From LD21 sp029552825 (GTDB lineage: Bacteria; Bacteroidota; Bacteroidia; Bacteroidales; VadinHA17), in the NCBI GenBank assembly GCA_035360515.1, contig DAOSAY010000008.1, forward strand, positions 12,569 through 76,568: a DNA stretch of 64,000 nt, in the 5' to 3' direction. The translations under genes and the position numbers were made by a program. Numbering within the stretch: position 1 is the first letter of the stretch; every line of letters begins with the position of its first letter. Below the pieces are notes generated by a model that was given only the letters and a program-made list of their open reading frames with translations, was not told the origin of the DNA and made no database searches. This document shows, piece after piece, positions 32,843 to 42,296 of this stretch.

Positions 32843-35800
32843 TCACTTTTGTTCTTGTTCTTCAGCCTGATCCGAAGTCATACGCTGCAAAAATCTCGGC
32901 AGCCTGTCTTCAACGGCTATCATGTATGTGTATGGCACCCGGGTTGAGGATTCAGGATGCGTACGAACTTTCTCCTTAAGGGTAGAGATAAGAGTATTAT
33001 ATTCAAGATTGCTTGACTGTGTCATCAGAACACCTCTGAAGTATGAGAAGTAGTACCAGGTTGAATTATCTGCTTTAAGATATATATCGAGCATATCACC
33101 AGATCTTCTCCTCTGTATTTCAATAAATCCGTCGACGTAAACATTCACAGCATTTGAGCCTATCAGTCCAATTCCAATTTTACCCTTTGAACGGAATGAG
33201 GAAGTTGGTTCGTTCCAGTAGAGTTTCACATCGTTCAGCAGCAGCTCATATGGGTATTCCCTCGGCAAGTTTCTGGTTGTTCCGAACAGACCTATTTCTT
33301 CATTTATTCTTGTTGCTACAGATTCTCCTAAAAGGTCTTTCATGGCTTTTTTGTAGAATTCTGTATTAAGATTGACCGGTGCCAGTGCTGGTACCCTCCT
33401 TATCTCATTGCTCATCATTTCGAGTGCTTGCGGGGAGAAATAGAAATCGAGAGCAATAACGGCTTCAAAGTTCACTTTGCCCGAATCGATATTGTGAATT
33501 ACCTTGCCTGCGGCAGCCATTTTCAGGTGGTCATAATTTGCGCCGAAATTAAGCTGACCCTCACCCGAGAGAATACAATAATTTTTATCAAGAGTGATCA
33601 TGTTCCCAGGCAGTGAAAGGTCGGCAAGTTTTTCCATTGATGCAATTCTATATACTCCTTTTTCCTTCTCATACCACAATGCGCCCTGTGCGTTGACTAT
33701 CTGGGCGTCGCTCCAGCTTTTCCTCTCAGAAAGAAATGCCGGATAAATATGGGCGGAATCCGTTGATATGAATGAGCCCGAATATACTGGATTGTCATTA
33801 ATATCCCTTACCTTTTCGGCTATAGGGATAATAACCATTTTCGGGTTTATGCTGGATTTAAATTTTACGTTATAGCTTTTGAAACTGCAGTTATGAACAA
33901 TTCCGGCAGCCCCGGTAAATGTTAGGTAATCGTCCTGCGCCGAGAGCATTACATCGCCTGTAAAGGTAAATGCAGGGCTGAGCATAAAATTCTGAGTAAC
34001 AGGAATGTATCCTGTTGCTGATGTAATACCTTTATCGGATGTTATTTTCGGGAAGTTAATCTGCTGGATATTGCCGCTTTCATCAACATAGTTATAAGTT
34101 GCACTCCCTGAGTAGCTGCGAGTATTTTCAATGACTATGTTTCCTGAATGAAGCAAATGCTTGTTATTGACTGCAATAACAGCATTCTGAAGAGGTTGAA
34201 TCCTTGCTCCCCTTTCAATTGTTATTCTGCCTTTATCGGGCTGAATAAGAGCATCTGCGATGTGTATGTAATTAATGTTTTCAGCAATAACAACTTCCTG
34301 ATTAAGATCATATCTTCCTTTCCATGATGTGAATGCGATAGTGTCTTTTATAATATTGGTTGCAAAGAAGGTGGGTTTGTCAAGCTTATTAAAGTCGAGT
34401 TTCAGCAGTTCTTCCGGTGACATAAGTGGTGTTTCAGCTTTACCCCTCTGTTCCATGTTAAGAATCCTGTTTTTCATATCGTACTGAAAATCTGTCATTG
34501 TACAGATATATTGTATTTCGGGGAACTTTACCAGGGATGTGCCTGTATTAAGGCTGAATTTCGACTGGTACGAATTGAAGTCGATAGTTACATTGACATT
34601 TTCAGCAAGAAACCCGATGGCCTCACCCCGGGTTGATTTTAGGTTATAGTCAGCTGTATCGCTTTGAATTATGTTTTCTGCAAAGTTGAATTTGTTTGAA
34701 ATAATTCTGGAGTCTGTAATGTCAATTATTCCCGAACCCGATAATCTTTCCGGGGTCAGAATAATTTTTCCGTCAAGTTGTGTGCCATTGCCAAACATAT
34801 CAAACTTTTTCCCGGGAGCATTGCTTGCAATCCATTCATCAGTTGAGGTTAACCATTTAACCGATACATCGTTGGATGAGAGCACCGGAAAACGACCGCT
34901 TCCGTCAGGTGATATTGTAAACGAACGGGCAAAGGTTATCATTGAGTCGGGAAAGAACCTGAATTCATCCGATTCTGTTTCAGAAGTAATCCTTCTTAGT
35001 TTACCGCTGCCAGTCAGACCTTTGTTGCTCATTGAGATCATATTGTATAATCTGCCCTTGCCATCATATACTTCAATTCCATCAGAGGGAATATTCATTG
35101 TAAATCCAAGAGAGTTGTCTTCCTGAATTATCAGGTATTGTTTCGTTGGTTTTATAATGTTTCCCGCGTGGAATTCTCCAGGGAGATTCATCATTTCATT
35201 TGTGTAATGATCTATGTTATCGTAGGTGAATGGCTCAATCCTGAAATAAAAGTCCTGTTGTTTGTAAATTCCTTCAAGCCCTGGTATTTTATCATAGAAA
35301 ATATATGAATAGGTGGTCGCATTGATAATAGGATACTGTTTAAGGCTTCTCAATCCTGATTTGTTTTTCGGGTCATCTATATATAATTCAGCTGTTGTAA
35401 GCTGTATCAGGTTCTCGACATCCTTAATCAGTGGTCTTCCCATTGCATCTCTTTCCCCGGTTTCAACAGCTATTCTTATTGAATCAATTTTGTGAAGGTT
35501 GATTTTAAAAGTGTCATAATCGAATACAAAATTGTGTCCGAAAATTGTAAAAAGCCCTGCTTCAACAACTCCGTCGAATGAAATTTTCCTGTTTTTCCCT
35601 ATTTCAATTCTCTGGTTGTACGGATAGAGAGATACCATTTGTGAATCGCTCAGAAAAATATTTCTTACCCCGTTTACTGTCAGACGGAAGCTATTAAGGT
35701 CGAGAAATGCATTTTCTACCGGAGCGTTTGTTTCGCTCATAAAAGAAATCACATCATAATCTTTCTTCTTTGCATATGCATTTATGAAGTCATCCACTTT

Positions 35801-37327
35801 GCTTTTTATAGTCACTTCATTATTAACCCTGTCGTAGAAAAGAAAGCCCCTGTTGGTAAGGTCGATGCACAGGCCGGTTACGGCTTCCTCAGGTTTCTTC
35901 ATCCATTTTGCAAATTCTTTTACAGGAAACGTGTTTGAATAAAACCAATCGGCAAACTGCCTCAGGCGGTAAAGTGGATGATATTCGTCAATGCCAGCAA
36001 GTCGTTCGAAATATGTTGAATTGAAAAATGAAGCTGACTCGAATCTTGCCTGGCCAAGTGAAGCTCCCCTTGAGCGGGAAAGAATTACTGTCGATTGGTT
36101 CATGTTCCAGATAAGGTTTTCGAAATATATATCGAAACCATGAAAGGAATCAAACCAGGGACTTTTTGCTATTGGGTTGTTACTTCTGAAAAGGTTTATT
36201 TCACGGTTTTCAGCATTATATGAAAAGCCTATGCTTGAATGGTGAATGGAATCATTCCCCAGATAAAAAGTAGCAGATGATTCCTGAGTGTTTATTCCTC
36301 CGCGTGTAATGAGACAAGTGTTGGCAGCAACCTTCAGGTAAAGGGTGTCATTTCTGAAAATTGTAATGCGTGCAGGAGTGAAAACATCACCCATGCCTAT
36401 TACTGTAGAACCTTCAAGCCTTATACCCCCTTCATAATTTACATCTTTGAAAATATTTTTTATTGCAAAGGTTTTGGTGTATGTTTCAAACCTGGGATAC
36501 CTGATGTTTTCACGATTACCCGAAAGTGAAACCTGGTCGGTAAGTTTTCCGTATTCGGGTTTTTCAAAGAAAGTTTTATAGGTAAATAGTGCAGAATCAA
36601 CCTCATATGCAGCCCTCTGAAGATTAATAGAATAATTCCTGATTTCTGCAAATGCTTCATTTCGGGGATAACCTGCCTTTTCAAAATAAACCGTACCAAT
36701 AACACCCCTGAACATGGTATTTTCAGGAAAATATTTTCCGGTTACGTCGTATATCTCTATACTATCTTTCTGGGAATAGGCCGTTAGAGTTACATTTTGA
36801 GCATTTATAAAGAATGAAGTATCGTATTCAAATGTTGTATTCTGTCCTTTTATCTTCCATTTTACCGTTGCTGATTCGAAAACAATACCTGATGTTACGA
36901 ACGAGCTGGTATTTCTCAGGTGTCTGTCTATATTGTCGTTGTTGATGGCTGGTTTGTGTATCATGGCTCCAAGTCCAGTAAGCCAGGTGAGAAAATAGCC
37001 TTTGTTGCCTTTATATTGAGAGAGGTCGAGAAGTGTTTTCAGAAAGTCGATGAAATGAGGAACAGGCCTGAAGTTTCTGGCAGCCAGCAATGAGCTGATG
37101 CCCATAATATTTTCAGCAATATCTGAGGAAAAATATGCGCTGTCCCAGCTGGACGTAAATTTACTCAGAATGGCACTCTGGTCTGGTGTGAGGTTCGGGC
37201 CCATATATGCAGCCAGTTCTGCGGAGAATTTTTCCCGTTCCCCTGAGAAAACCTTTCTGCCCTGCGTAAAAGCACTACCTGAGGCAAAGATGAGTGCCAG
37301 ACACGTAATAATCAGCTTTTTCAGCAT
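32843..37327 (-). CDS. 1494-residue exported protein of unknown function
   Basis: A signal peptide (MLKKLIITCLALIFASGSAFTQ) precedes a very long soluble protein. Residues 30-160 and about 430-510 look helical. Most of the rest is beta-strand-rich, with recurring motifs of the kind YEGGIRLEGSTVIGMG and RTYSGSATYNYVDE, like stacked beta layers of LPS-transport or surface proteins. No transmembrane anchor, lipobox or type IX sorting domain is evident at the C-terminus, which ends in a charged EDRLPRFLQRM and Glu/Gln-rich tail. I do not recognise a family. rsmE follows within 20 nt. Its size and single-gene setting suggest a conserved envelope component. Confidence 0.85.
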   Translation of the reverse strand: MLKKLIITCLALIFASGSAFTQGRKVFSGEREKFSAELAAYMGPNLTPDQSAILSKFTSSWDSAYFSSDIAENIMGISSLLAARNFRPVPHFIDFLKTLLDLSQYKGNKGYFLTWLTGLGAMIHKPAINNDNIDRHLRNTSSFVTSGIVFESATVKWKIKGQNTTFEYDTSFFINAQNVTLTAYSQKDSIEIYDVTGKYFPENTMFRGVIGTVYFEKAGYPRNEAFAEIRNYSINLQRAAYEVDSALFTYKTFFEKPEYGKLTDQVSLSGNRENIRYPRFETYTKTFAIKNIFKDVNYEGGIRLEGSTVIGMGDVFTPARITIFRNDTLYLKVAANTCLITRGGINTQESSATFYLGNDSIHHSSIGFSYNAENREINLFRSNNPIAKSPWFDSFHGFDIYFENLIWNMNQSTVILSRSRGASLGQARFESASFFNSTYFERLAGIDEYHPLYRLRQFADWFYSNTFPVKEFAKWMKKPEEAVTGLCIDLTNRGFLFYDRVNNEVTIKSKVDDFINAYAKKKDYDVISFMSETNAPVENAFLDLNSFRLTVNGVRNIFLSDSQMVSLYPYNQRIEIGKNRKISFDGVVEAGLFTIFGHNFVFDYDTFKINLHKIDSIRIAVETGERDAMGRPLIKDVENLIQLTTAELYIDDPKNKSGLRSLKQYPIINATTYSYIFYDKIPGLEGIYKQQDFYFRIEPFTYDNIDHYTNEMMNLPGEFHAGNIIKPTKQYLIIQEDNSLGFTMNIPSDGIEVYDGKGRLYNMISMSNKGLTGSGKLRRITSETESDEFRFFPDSMITFARSFTISPDGSGRFPVLSSNDVSVKWLTSTDEWIASNAPGKKFDMFGNGTQLDGKIILTPERLSGSGIIDITDSRIISNKFNFAENIIQSDTADYNLKSTRGEAIGFLAENVNVTIDFNSYQSKFSLNTGTSLVKFPEIQYICTMTDFQYDMKNRILNMEQRGKAETPLMSPEELLKLDFNKLDKPTFFATNIIKDTIAFTSWKGRYDLNQEVVIAENINYIHIADALIQPDKGRITIERGARIQPLQNAVIAVNNKHLLHSGNIVIENTRSYSGSATYNYVDESGNIQQINFPKITSDKGITSATGYIPVTQNFMLSPAFTFTGDVMLSAQDDYLTFTGAAGIVHNCSFKSYNVKFKSSINPKMVIIPIAEKVRDINDNPVYSGSFISTDSAHIYPAFLSERKSWSDAQIVNAQGALWYEKEKGVYRIASMEKLADLSLPGNMITLDKNYCILSGEGQLNFGANYDHLKMAAAGKVIHNIDSGKVNFEAVIALDFYFSPQALEMMSNEIRRVPALAPVNLNTEFYKKAMKDLLGESVATRINEEIGLFGTTRNLPREYPYELLLNDVKLYWNEPTSSFRSKGKIGIGLIGSNAVNVYVDGFIEIQRRRSGDMLDIYLKADNSTWYYFSYFRGVLMTQSSNLEYNTLISTLKEKVRTHPESSTRVPYTYMIAVEDRLPRFLQRMTSDQAEEQEQK

Positions 37328-37431
37328 CGTGCAATCAGAAAATTTTACTTCAGAAACAATAAAGTTGATAAAATTTTTTTAAAAACGGTTATTTGTTTAA
37401 GCTTATTTTGGATTTCAATTAGAAGCTGGAC

Positions 37432-37467
37432 CAAAAAAAGCGAAAGGGGCTGTGTACAGCCCCCTTT
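37432..37467 (-). terminator. Terminator after tpiA
   Basis: On the reverse strand a stem GGGGCTG-TACA-CAGCCCC is followed by TTTCGCTTTTTTT, 17 nt after the tpiA stop. Confidence 0.85.
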
Positions 37468-37483
37468 ATAGTTGATAATCTCC

Positions 37484-38242
37484 TTATTTTACTGCTTCCA
37501 CAATAGCGCAAAATTCTTCTTTTTTCAGTGAAGCGCCTCCAATCAACCCTCCGTCAACATCGGGCATTGAGAATAGCTCAGCAGCATTTGATGCCTTACA
37601 GCTGCCACCGTACAGGATGGTTGTGTTTTCACTGATACCTTTACCATATTTTTCTGCAATCAGTTTACGGATAAACGACTGCATTTCCTGAGCCTGTTCA
37701 GGCGTTGCGTTCAGGCCTGTTCCTATTGCCCAGACAGGTTCATAGGCAATTACAACATTTTTAAATTCATCTTCAGTCAGATTAAAAAGGCCTTCGGTAA
37801 GTTGCTCTTTTACAACATCAAAGTGAATGCCCTGTTCTCTTTCTTTCAGAATTTCACCGCAGCAGTAAATAACTTTAAGTCCGGTTGAAAGAGCCATCCT
37901 CACTTTTTTGTTAAGCATTTTATTATCCTCTTTAAACAATGTTCTTCTTTCTGAATGGCCAATAATTACATATTCTGCACCAGTGCTTTTTATCATACCG
38001 CATGAAATTTCCCCGGTAAACGCACCAGAAGGTTCTGAATAGCAGTTTTGTGCACCAAACTTAATATTACTGTCTTTCAGAACATCTTTCATCACGGAAA
38101 GATGAATAAATGGAGTGCAGAGTACAATTTCTGCTTTCGGAGTTTTTCCGGCGAAATATTCTTTTACTCCTTTTGCAAGTTCAATGCCTGAACTTAGATC
38201 CATGTTCATTTTCCAGTTTCCTGCAACAATTTTCTTTCTCAT
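37484..38242 (-). CDS. tpiA: Triosephosphate isomerase
   Basis: TpiA interconverts dihydroxyacetone phosphate and glyceraldehyde 3-phosphate. The 252-residue protein has KIVAGNWKMN at the start, the catalytic histidine in VIIGHSERR, the catalytic glutamate in VIAYEPVWAIGTG and the C-terminal phosphate loop GGLIGGASL. It is the last gene of the reverse run tmk / BT_3928-type / tpiA, with a 24-nt gap to the upstream gene. Confidence 0.98.
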   Translation of the reverse strand: MRKKIVAGNWKMNMDLSSGIELAKGVKEYFAGKTPKAEIVLCTPFIHLSVMKDVLKDSNIKFGAQNCYSEPSGAFTGEISCGMIKSTGAEYVIIGHSERRTLFKEDNKMLNKKVRMALSTGLKVIYCCGEILKEREQGIHFDVVKEQLTEGLFNLTEDEFKNVVIAYEPVWAIGTGLNATPEQAQEMQSFIRKLIAEKYGKGISENTTILYGGSCKASNAAELFSMPDVDGGLIGGASLKKEEFCAIVEAVK

Positions 38243-38266
38243 AATTATTAAATAGTTTAGATTCAG

Positions 38267-39373
38267 TTAATTATTTGTTTTGATAAGATTTTCAATATCT
38301 TCCGGAAGGTTTGCCCACGACCATTTTCCTGTTATTGTCCCGTTACGCAGCATTATATAACCCGGATTGGAACGGACCATTGTTTTAAGAGTTATTTCGT
38401 CCACAAGGCAAAACTGAAGGTTGCTATCGTAATCTTTTATCTTATCGGATGAAGAAGCAGTAAGAATATAGAAATCAATACCATAGGTCATGCATTTGTG
38501 GCCGGTCTGAAAACCTTTATTCAGTCTCTCAGGTTTTGCCTTTTCGAGTTTCGGGGAGATCATTAAAAGCGTGAAGTTGCTGTTGTTCAACACCATATCT
38601 GTAATATCCCTGTTGTCTGCAGTCACTAACGAGAAACCATGTATTGGAGGTTCGTAACCTTTCTTAACCAGAACAGATTTCTGGTCAATAAATTTCCAGG
38701 TTGTATCGTCAGCAGGAAAATTATCGAGGGTAAATTCTTTTCTGATCCCGTTTTTTTCATATATGAAAGTGGTTTTGTAAACCGGGGCAGGAGCACCTTC
38801 AGGTATCTCCATAAGCTCTTTAATGTTGTTTCCTTTTTTATAAGGCAGGAAGTCTATAATCGGGAGGTATTTAAGGTTATAACCTGTGAAACCCATAAAG
38901 ATGATTGATACAGAGAATATGACAAGCCAACCCGGTAGACTTCTAATGTATTCAAGTGGTTTGTTTTTATCGAAAATTAAAATAATCACTAATGTCATCA
39001 GCACAACATTTTTCCAGAAAGTCTGCCAGTTTGTTAATTTTATGGCGTCGCCGAAACAACCACAGTCCGACACGGGATTGGTTATAGCAAGTATTAATGT
39101 GAGAGGTGTAAAAATTGACATTAGTACTGTAGCACCCATCACACCTGCTTTATATTTTATACCTGTCAGCAGTGAGAAGCCTGTAATAAATTCTGCCAGA
39201 CAGAGCAGAAAAGCTAGAGGCAGGCACAAAGGCTGCATGAAATCAAGTCCGAAAGCTGTGAAATAATCAGAGAATTTGTATGTTGAACCCAGAGGGTCAA
39301 TTGCTTTAACTGTTCCTGAGAAAACGAAAACTGCACCTGTAATGATTCTAGAAATTACTCTCAAAATTTTCAT
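38267..39373 (-). CDS. BT_3928-type DoxX/MauE-like membrane protein with thioredoxin-like tail
   Basis: The 368-residue protein has four to five membrane helices in its first 170 residues (SGTVKAIDP, AEFITGFSLLTGIKYKAG) with the short motif DCGCFGD at about 102-108, as in MauE/DoxX proteins. The C-terminal 180 residues lie outside the membrane and contain ITDMVLNNSNFTLLMISP, a redoxin-like region. The same neighbour order beside tpiA is known in Bacteroides (BT_3928). Likely role is membrane redox or disulfide chemistry, by family resemblance only. tmk ends 1 nt upstream. Confidence 0.85.
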   Translation of the reverse strand: MKILRVISRIITGAVFVFSGTVKAIDPLGSTYKFSDYFTAFGLDFMQPLCLPLAFLLCLAEFITGFSLLTGIKYKAGVMGATVLMSIFTPLTLILAITNPVSDCGCFGDAIKLTNWQTFWKNVVLMTLVIILIFDKNKPLEYIRSLPGWLVIFSVSIIFMGFTGYNLKYLPIIDFLPYKKGNNIKELMEIPEGAPAPVYKTTFIYEKNGIRKEFTLDNFPADDTTWKFIDQKSVLVKKGYEPPIHGFSLVTADNRDITDMVLNNSNFTLLMISPKLEKAKPERLNKGFQTGHKCMTYGIDFYILTASSSDKIKDYDSNLQFCLVDEITLKTMVRSNPGYIMLRNGTITGKWSWANLPEDIENLIKTNN

Positions 39374-39374
39374 A

Positions 39375-40061
39375 TCAGGTCAGGTTTTTTTGTTCAAGGA
39401 TGTTGATGATTATCCTGAAAATTATATCAGGTGGTAGAATTTTTCCTTCAGTGTCGCTGCAGTTTACAACTTCAACCAGGGGATCTGTTTCAGCCACTTT
39501 CAGGTACATCTCACGCACCCTCATCTGGTATGCAAGACTGCTTTCATGAATGTCGTTTTTACCGTTGAGGTATTTTCTGTCGTCTCCTTTTCTTCTGGTT
39601 GACAGCTTACTTTCGACGAAGTTGAAAGGCACATCAAGGAAGAGATTTATATCGGGACGCGGGATTTTGAAATATTCAAATTCAAGTTCAAAAATCCATT
39701 TTTTAAGTTCTTCCTGTTTTTTTTCATCATTTAGTTTGGCGCACTGGTAGGCTATATTAGAATATGTATAACGGTCGAGGAGTACAACTTTCCCTTCATT
39801 AAGCCAGGATTTAATCATCCCGGCTGCATCTTTTCTGTCGCCAGCATATAGCATAGCAACCAGATACGGGTCTACTTCGTTGAGTGAACCAAACTCACCT
39901 CTTAGAAACCTTGCTATCAGTTCACCGAACCATGGTCTATCTGTTCGTGGAAAGTGCAGAAACTCGCATTTTTTGTTTCGGGCTTCATAGAAATTTTTCA
40001 GAAGTTTAATCTGGGTCGATTTCCCTGAGCCGTCGAGACCTTCTATAACAATTAGTTTCAT
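39375..40061 (-). CDS. tmk: dTMP kinase-like thymidylate kinase
   Basis: Thymidylate kinase phosphorylates dTMP to dTDP. The ATG at 40061 gives 228 residues starting MKLIVIEGLDGSGKST, with the P-loop at 8-16. The longer frame to 40130 has no support and would swallow the promoter. LLDRYTYSNIAYQ carries the DR motif, and RRKGDDRKYLNG is a lid-like region. It starts a three-gene reverse unit. A TAnnTTTG element lies 18 nt upstream. Confidence 0.92.
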   Translation of the reverse strand: MKLIVIEGLDGSGKSTQIKLLKNFYEARNKKCEFLHFPRTDRPWFGELIARFLRGEFGSLNEVDPYLVAMLYAGDRKDAAGMIKSWLNEGKVVLLDRYTYSNIAYQCAKLNDEKKQEELKKWIFELEFEYFKIPRPDINLFLDVPFNFVESKLSTRRKGDDRKYLNGKNDIHESSLAYQMRVREMYLKVAETDPLVEVVNCSDTEGKILPPDIIFRIIINILEQKNLT

Positions 40062-40078
40062 ACGGAATTCTTTATGTG

Positions 40079-40086
40079 CAAATGTA
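40079..40086 (-). promoter_or_regulatory. -7 promoter element for tmk
   Basis: The reverse strand reads TACATTTG, an exact TAnnTTTG match, 18 nt before the tmk ATG, giving a short leader. Confidence 0.55.
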
Positions 40087-40114
40087 ATAACGGAGTGTGA
40101 ATTCAGAAAGAATA

Positions 40115-40146
40115 TTTGCCACTTATACATGATTATTTTATTTTTG
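40115..40146 (+). promoter_or_regulatory. Promoter for folP-cdaA
   Basis: TTTG at 40115-40118, a 20-nt spacer, then TATTTTTG at 40139-40146. Both elements match. The folP ATG is 14 nt downstream, so the leader is only a few bases. Confidence 0.75.
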
Positions 40147-40159
40147 GATTTTAATAATT

Positions 40160-41017
40160 ATGCTGAAGAAGTCAGAATATATAAATACCGGGGGTAAGCT
40201 TATTGATCTGAAGATTCCACGGATTATGGGCATAATAAATGTAACCCCTGACTCATTTTATACAGGAAGCCGTTATTTTGATGATAAGAGTATTCTGGAA
40301 GCTGCCAGCAGGATGCTGGATGAAGGTGCTGATTTTATAGATGTAGGAGGGTATTCTTCACGTCCCGGTGCTGAGGATATCACACCTGAAGAGGAAAAAT
40401 CGAGGGTGCTCAGGGCCATAAAACTTATAACCCGGGAGATTCCCGAAGCAATAGTTTCAGTTGATACCTTCAGGGCCGAAATAGCATATGAGGCCGTTAT
40501 GGAATGTGGTGCAAAAATCATAAATGATATTTCAGGCGGTGAGGCAGATAAAGAGATGTTCAATGTGGTGGCAGAACTCAATGTTCCATATATACTTATG
40601 CATATGCAGGGAACACCCCGTACCATGCAGATAAATCCTGCATATAATGATGTTGTAGCAGACATCCTAATGTGGTTTGGGGAAAGAATATTTAAACTCA
40701 GGACGATGGGAGTAAAAGATATTATTCTTGACCCCGGTTTTGGATTTGGTAAGACTGTTGAACATAACTATGAATTGCTTCGGCGTCTGGGAGAATTTAA
40801 AATTGCCGGGTTGCCCATTATGGCAGGTCTTTCAAGAAAATCAATGATCTGGAAAACACTTGATGTTAAACCGGAAGATGCTCTCAACGGTACTACTGCC
40901 CTTAATATGGCAGCTCTGATGAATGGTGCCGACATTCTTAGAGTTCATGACGTAAAGGAAGCTGTACAGGTCAGGACTCTTTACCTGAAGCTTCGTTTAA
41001 TAAATAAAGAAGGTTAA
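40160..41017 (+). CDS. folP: Dihydropteroate synthase
   Basis: FolP joins p-aminobenzoate to 6-hydroxymethyl-dihydropterin pyrophosphate in folate synthesis and is the sulfonamide target. The 285-residue protein has MGIINVTPDSF, DVGGYSSRPGA, SVDTFRAE, INDISGG, DPGFGFGKTVEHNY and GLSRKSM. Its gene is 59 nt upstream of cdaA, an arrangement common in Bacteroidota. Confidence 0.97.
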   Translation: MLKKSEYINTGGKLIDLKIPRIMGIINVTPDSFYTGSRYFDDKSILEAASRMLDEGADFIDVGGYSSRPGAEDITPEEEKSRVLRAIKLITREIPEAIVSVDTFRAEIAYEAVMECGAKIINDISGGEADKEMFNVVAELNVPYILMHMQGTPRTMQINPAYNDVVADILMWFGERIFKLRTMGVKDIILDPGFGFGKTVEHNYELLRRLGEFKIAGLPIMAGLSRKSMIWKTLDVKPEDALNGTTALNMAALMNGADILRVHDVKEAVQVRTLYLKLRLINKEG

Positions 41018-41076
41018 TAATATTGGACATGTTGAATAATTTTATGGAAAAATAATTTTGTAAGTAGTTTTTAACA

Positions 41077-41850
41077 ATGCCTTTTCACATTACCATATAT
41101 GATGTAATCGATATTTTCCTTGTGGCCTTCCTTCTGTACCAGCTATACAGACTAATAAAAGGAACACCGGCATTAAGCATATTTGTTGCAATTTTTCTGA
41201 TATATCTTTTCTGGCTTCTTGTAAGAGTTCTTAAGCTTGAACTTGTTAGTACCCTTTTGGGCCAGGTTATAGGTGTGGGAGTTATTGCGCTCATAATTGT
41301 TTTCCAGCAGGAAATCAGGAAGTTTCTTATAGTTATGGGTAGCAGGTATGTTTATAATAATAAGCTTTTAGGTCTGAAGAAGATATTTCCTGAAAACATG
41401 GTGCAGAAAGGGCATAAGAATACTGAAGAAATCATCAGGGCAGTTGAATACCTTTCAAATAACAAGATAGGGGCTCTTATTGTTATTGGACGTTCAGGAT
41501 TGCTTGAACCTTATTCTGAGGGAGGAGAGAAGCTTAGTGCTGCCATTAATGCCAGTCTTCTGGAAACAATCTTTACAAAAAATACTCCTTTGCACGATGG
41601 TGCAGTGCTTATTGAAAATGGAAAAATAATTGCTGCCCGTTGCCCATTGCCTATAACCGAACAGGTTAATTTGCCGGAAGAATTCGGAATGCGTCACAGG
41701 GCAGCACTGGGAATGTCGGAACACACTGATGCAATTGTGATCGTGGTTTCTGAAGAAACCGGGAAAATAAGCGTTGCCGACAGTGGTGTAATCAGGAGTA
41801 ATATTTCAATAAAAGATTTGAGACAAATTCTGGCAAACGAGAGAATATAA
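41077..41850 (+). CDS. cdaA: Diadenylate cyclase CdaA
   Basis: CdaA makes cyclic di-AMP from two ATP at the membrane. Three N-terminal membrane helices (about 8-27, 32-50, 60-77) are followed by the DAC domain with the catalytic motifs DGA (174-176) and RHR (206-208). It runs in the folP direction. The regulator CdaR that follows cdaA in Firmicutes is absent. The gene converges on a lipoprotein gene 10 nt downstream without a visible terminator. Confidence 0.95.
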   Translation: MPFHITIYDVIDIFLVAFLLYQLYRLIKGTPALSIFVAIFLIYLFWLLVRVLKLELVSTLLGQVIGVGVIALIIVFQQEIRKFLIVMGSRYVYNNKLLGLKKIFPENMVQKGHKNTEEIIRAVEYLSNNKIGALIVIGRSGLLEPYSEGGEKLSAAINASLLETIFTKNTPLHDGAVLIENGKIIAARCPLPITEQVNLPEEFGMRHRAALGMSEHTDAIVIVVSEETGKISVADSGVIRSNISIKDLRQILANERI

Positions 41851-41860
41851 ACACAGTTAG

Positions 41861-42289
41861 TTACTTCATATACTTCAGTCTCAGGTTAACAATGCGGTCG
41901 TAGACAAAATAGCAGGGATTCTCGCACTGTGATTTTTCATACTTTACCCGGGGATATGCAGTATCAACTGCTATATAATCTTTACCATTTATGTCAGTGT
42001 AAGTTGCAGTTATTGTGTATTTTTTGTTAAGCGGCACGTCAATTTCCCATTTTTCATAATGTATATAGAAAAGATTAAGAAGAACATTATCTTCAAGGTT
42101 ACCCTGATAAATCCTTACAATTGCTGCCGGATGCCAATCGGTTAACTGTTTTTCCATATACAGTACCAGGGTTGCGTGGTCGGGTTCATCAGGCATGCAG
42201 TCGTTACAATCAATAAATATCGGGTTCTCATCGCATGAGAGAATCGCTGAAAATAACAACATTATGATATATAATGCATACTTTTTCAT
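41861..42289 (-). CDS. Small lipoprotein of unknown function
   Basis: The 142-residue protein has a lipoprotein signal with lipobox AILSC (Cys19) and a cysteine-rich mature start (DCNDC). A single beta-rich domain follows (KYTITATYTDINGKDY) with another Cys pair (QCENPC) near the C-terminus, perhaps forming disulfides. Not recognised. It lies 7 nt downstream of the ankyrin-barrel gene on the same strand and is probably its partner in an outer-membrane context. Confidence 0.78.
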   Translation of the reverse strand: MKKYALYIIMLLFSAILSCDENPIFIDCNDCMPDEPDHATLVLYMEKQLTDWHPAAIVRIYQGNLEDNVLLNLFYIHYEKWEIDVPLNKKYTITATYTDINGKDYIAVDTAYPRVKYEKSQCENPCYFVYDRIVNLRLKYMK

Positions 42290-42296
42290 TCTACCT

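Noticed and set aside
34671..35126. 151-codon forward frame inside the 1494-residue gene
   Set aside because: The reverse gene is one uninterrupted frame with a signal peptide. The forward one has no start signal or product.
40062..40130. 23-codon upstream extension of tmk
   Set aside because: It precedes the family N-terminus with its P-loop and covers a good promoter element.
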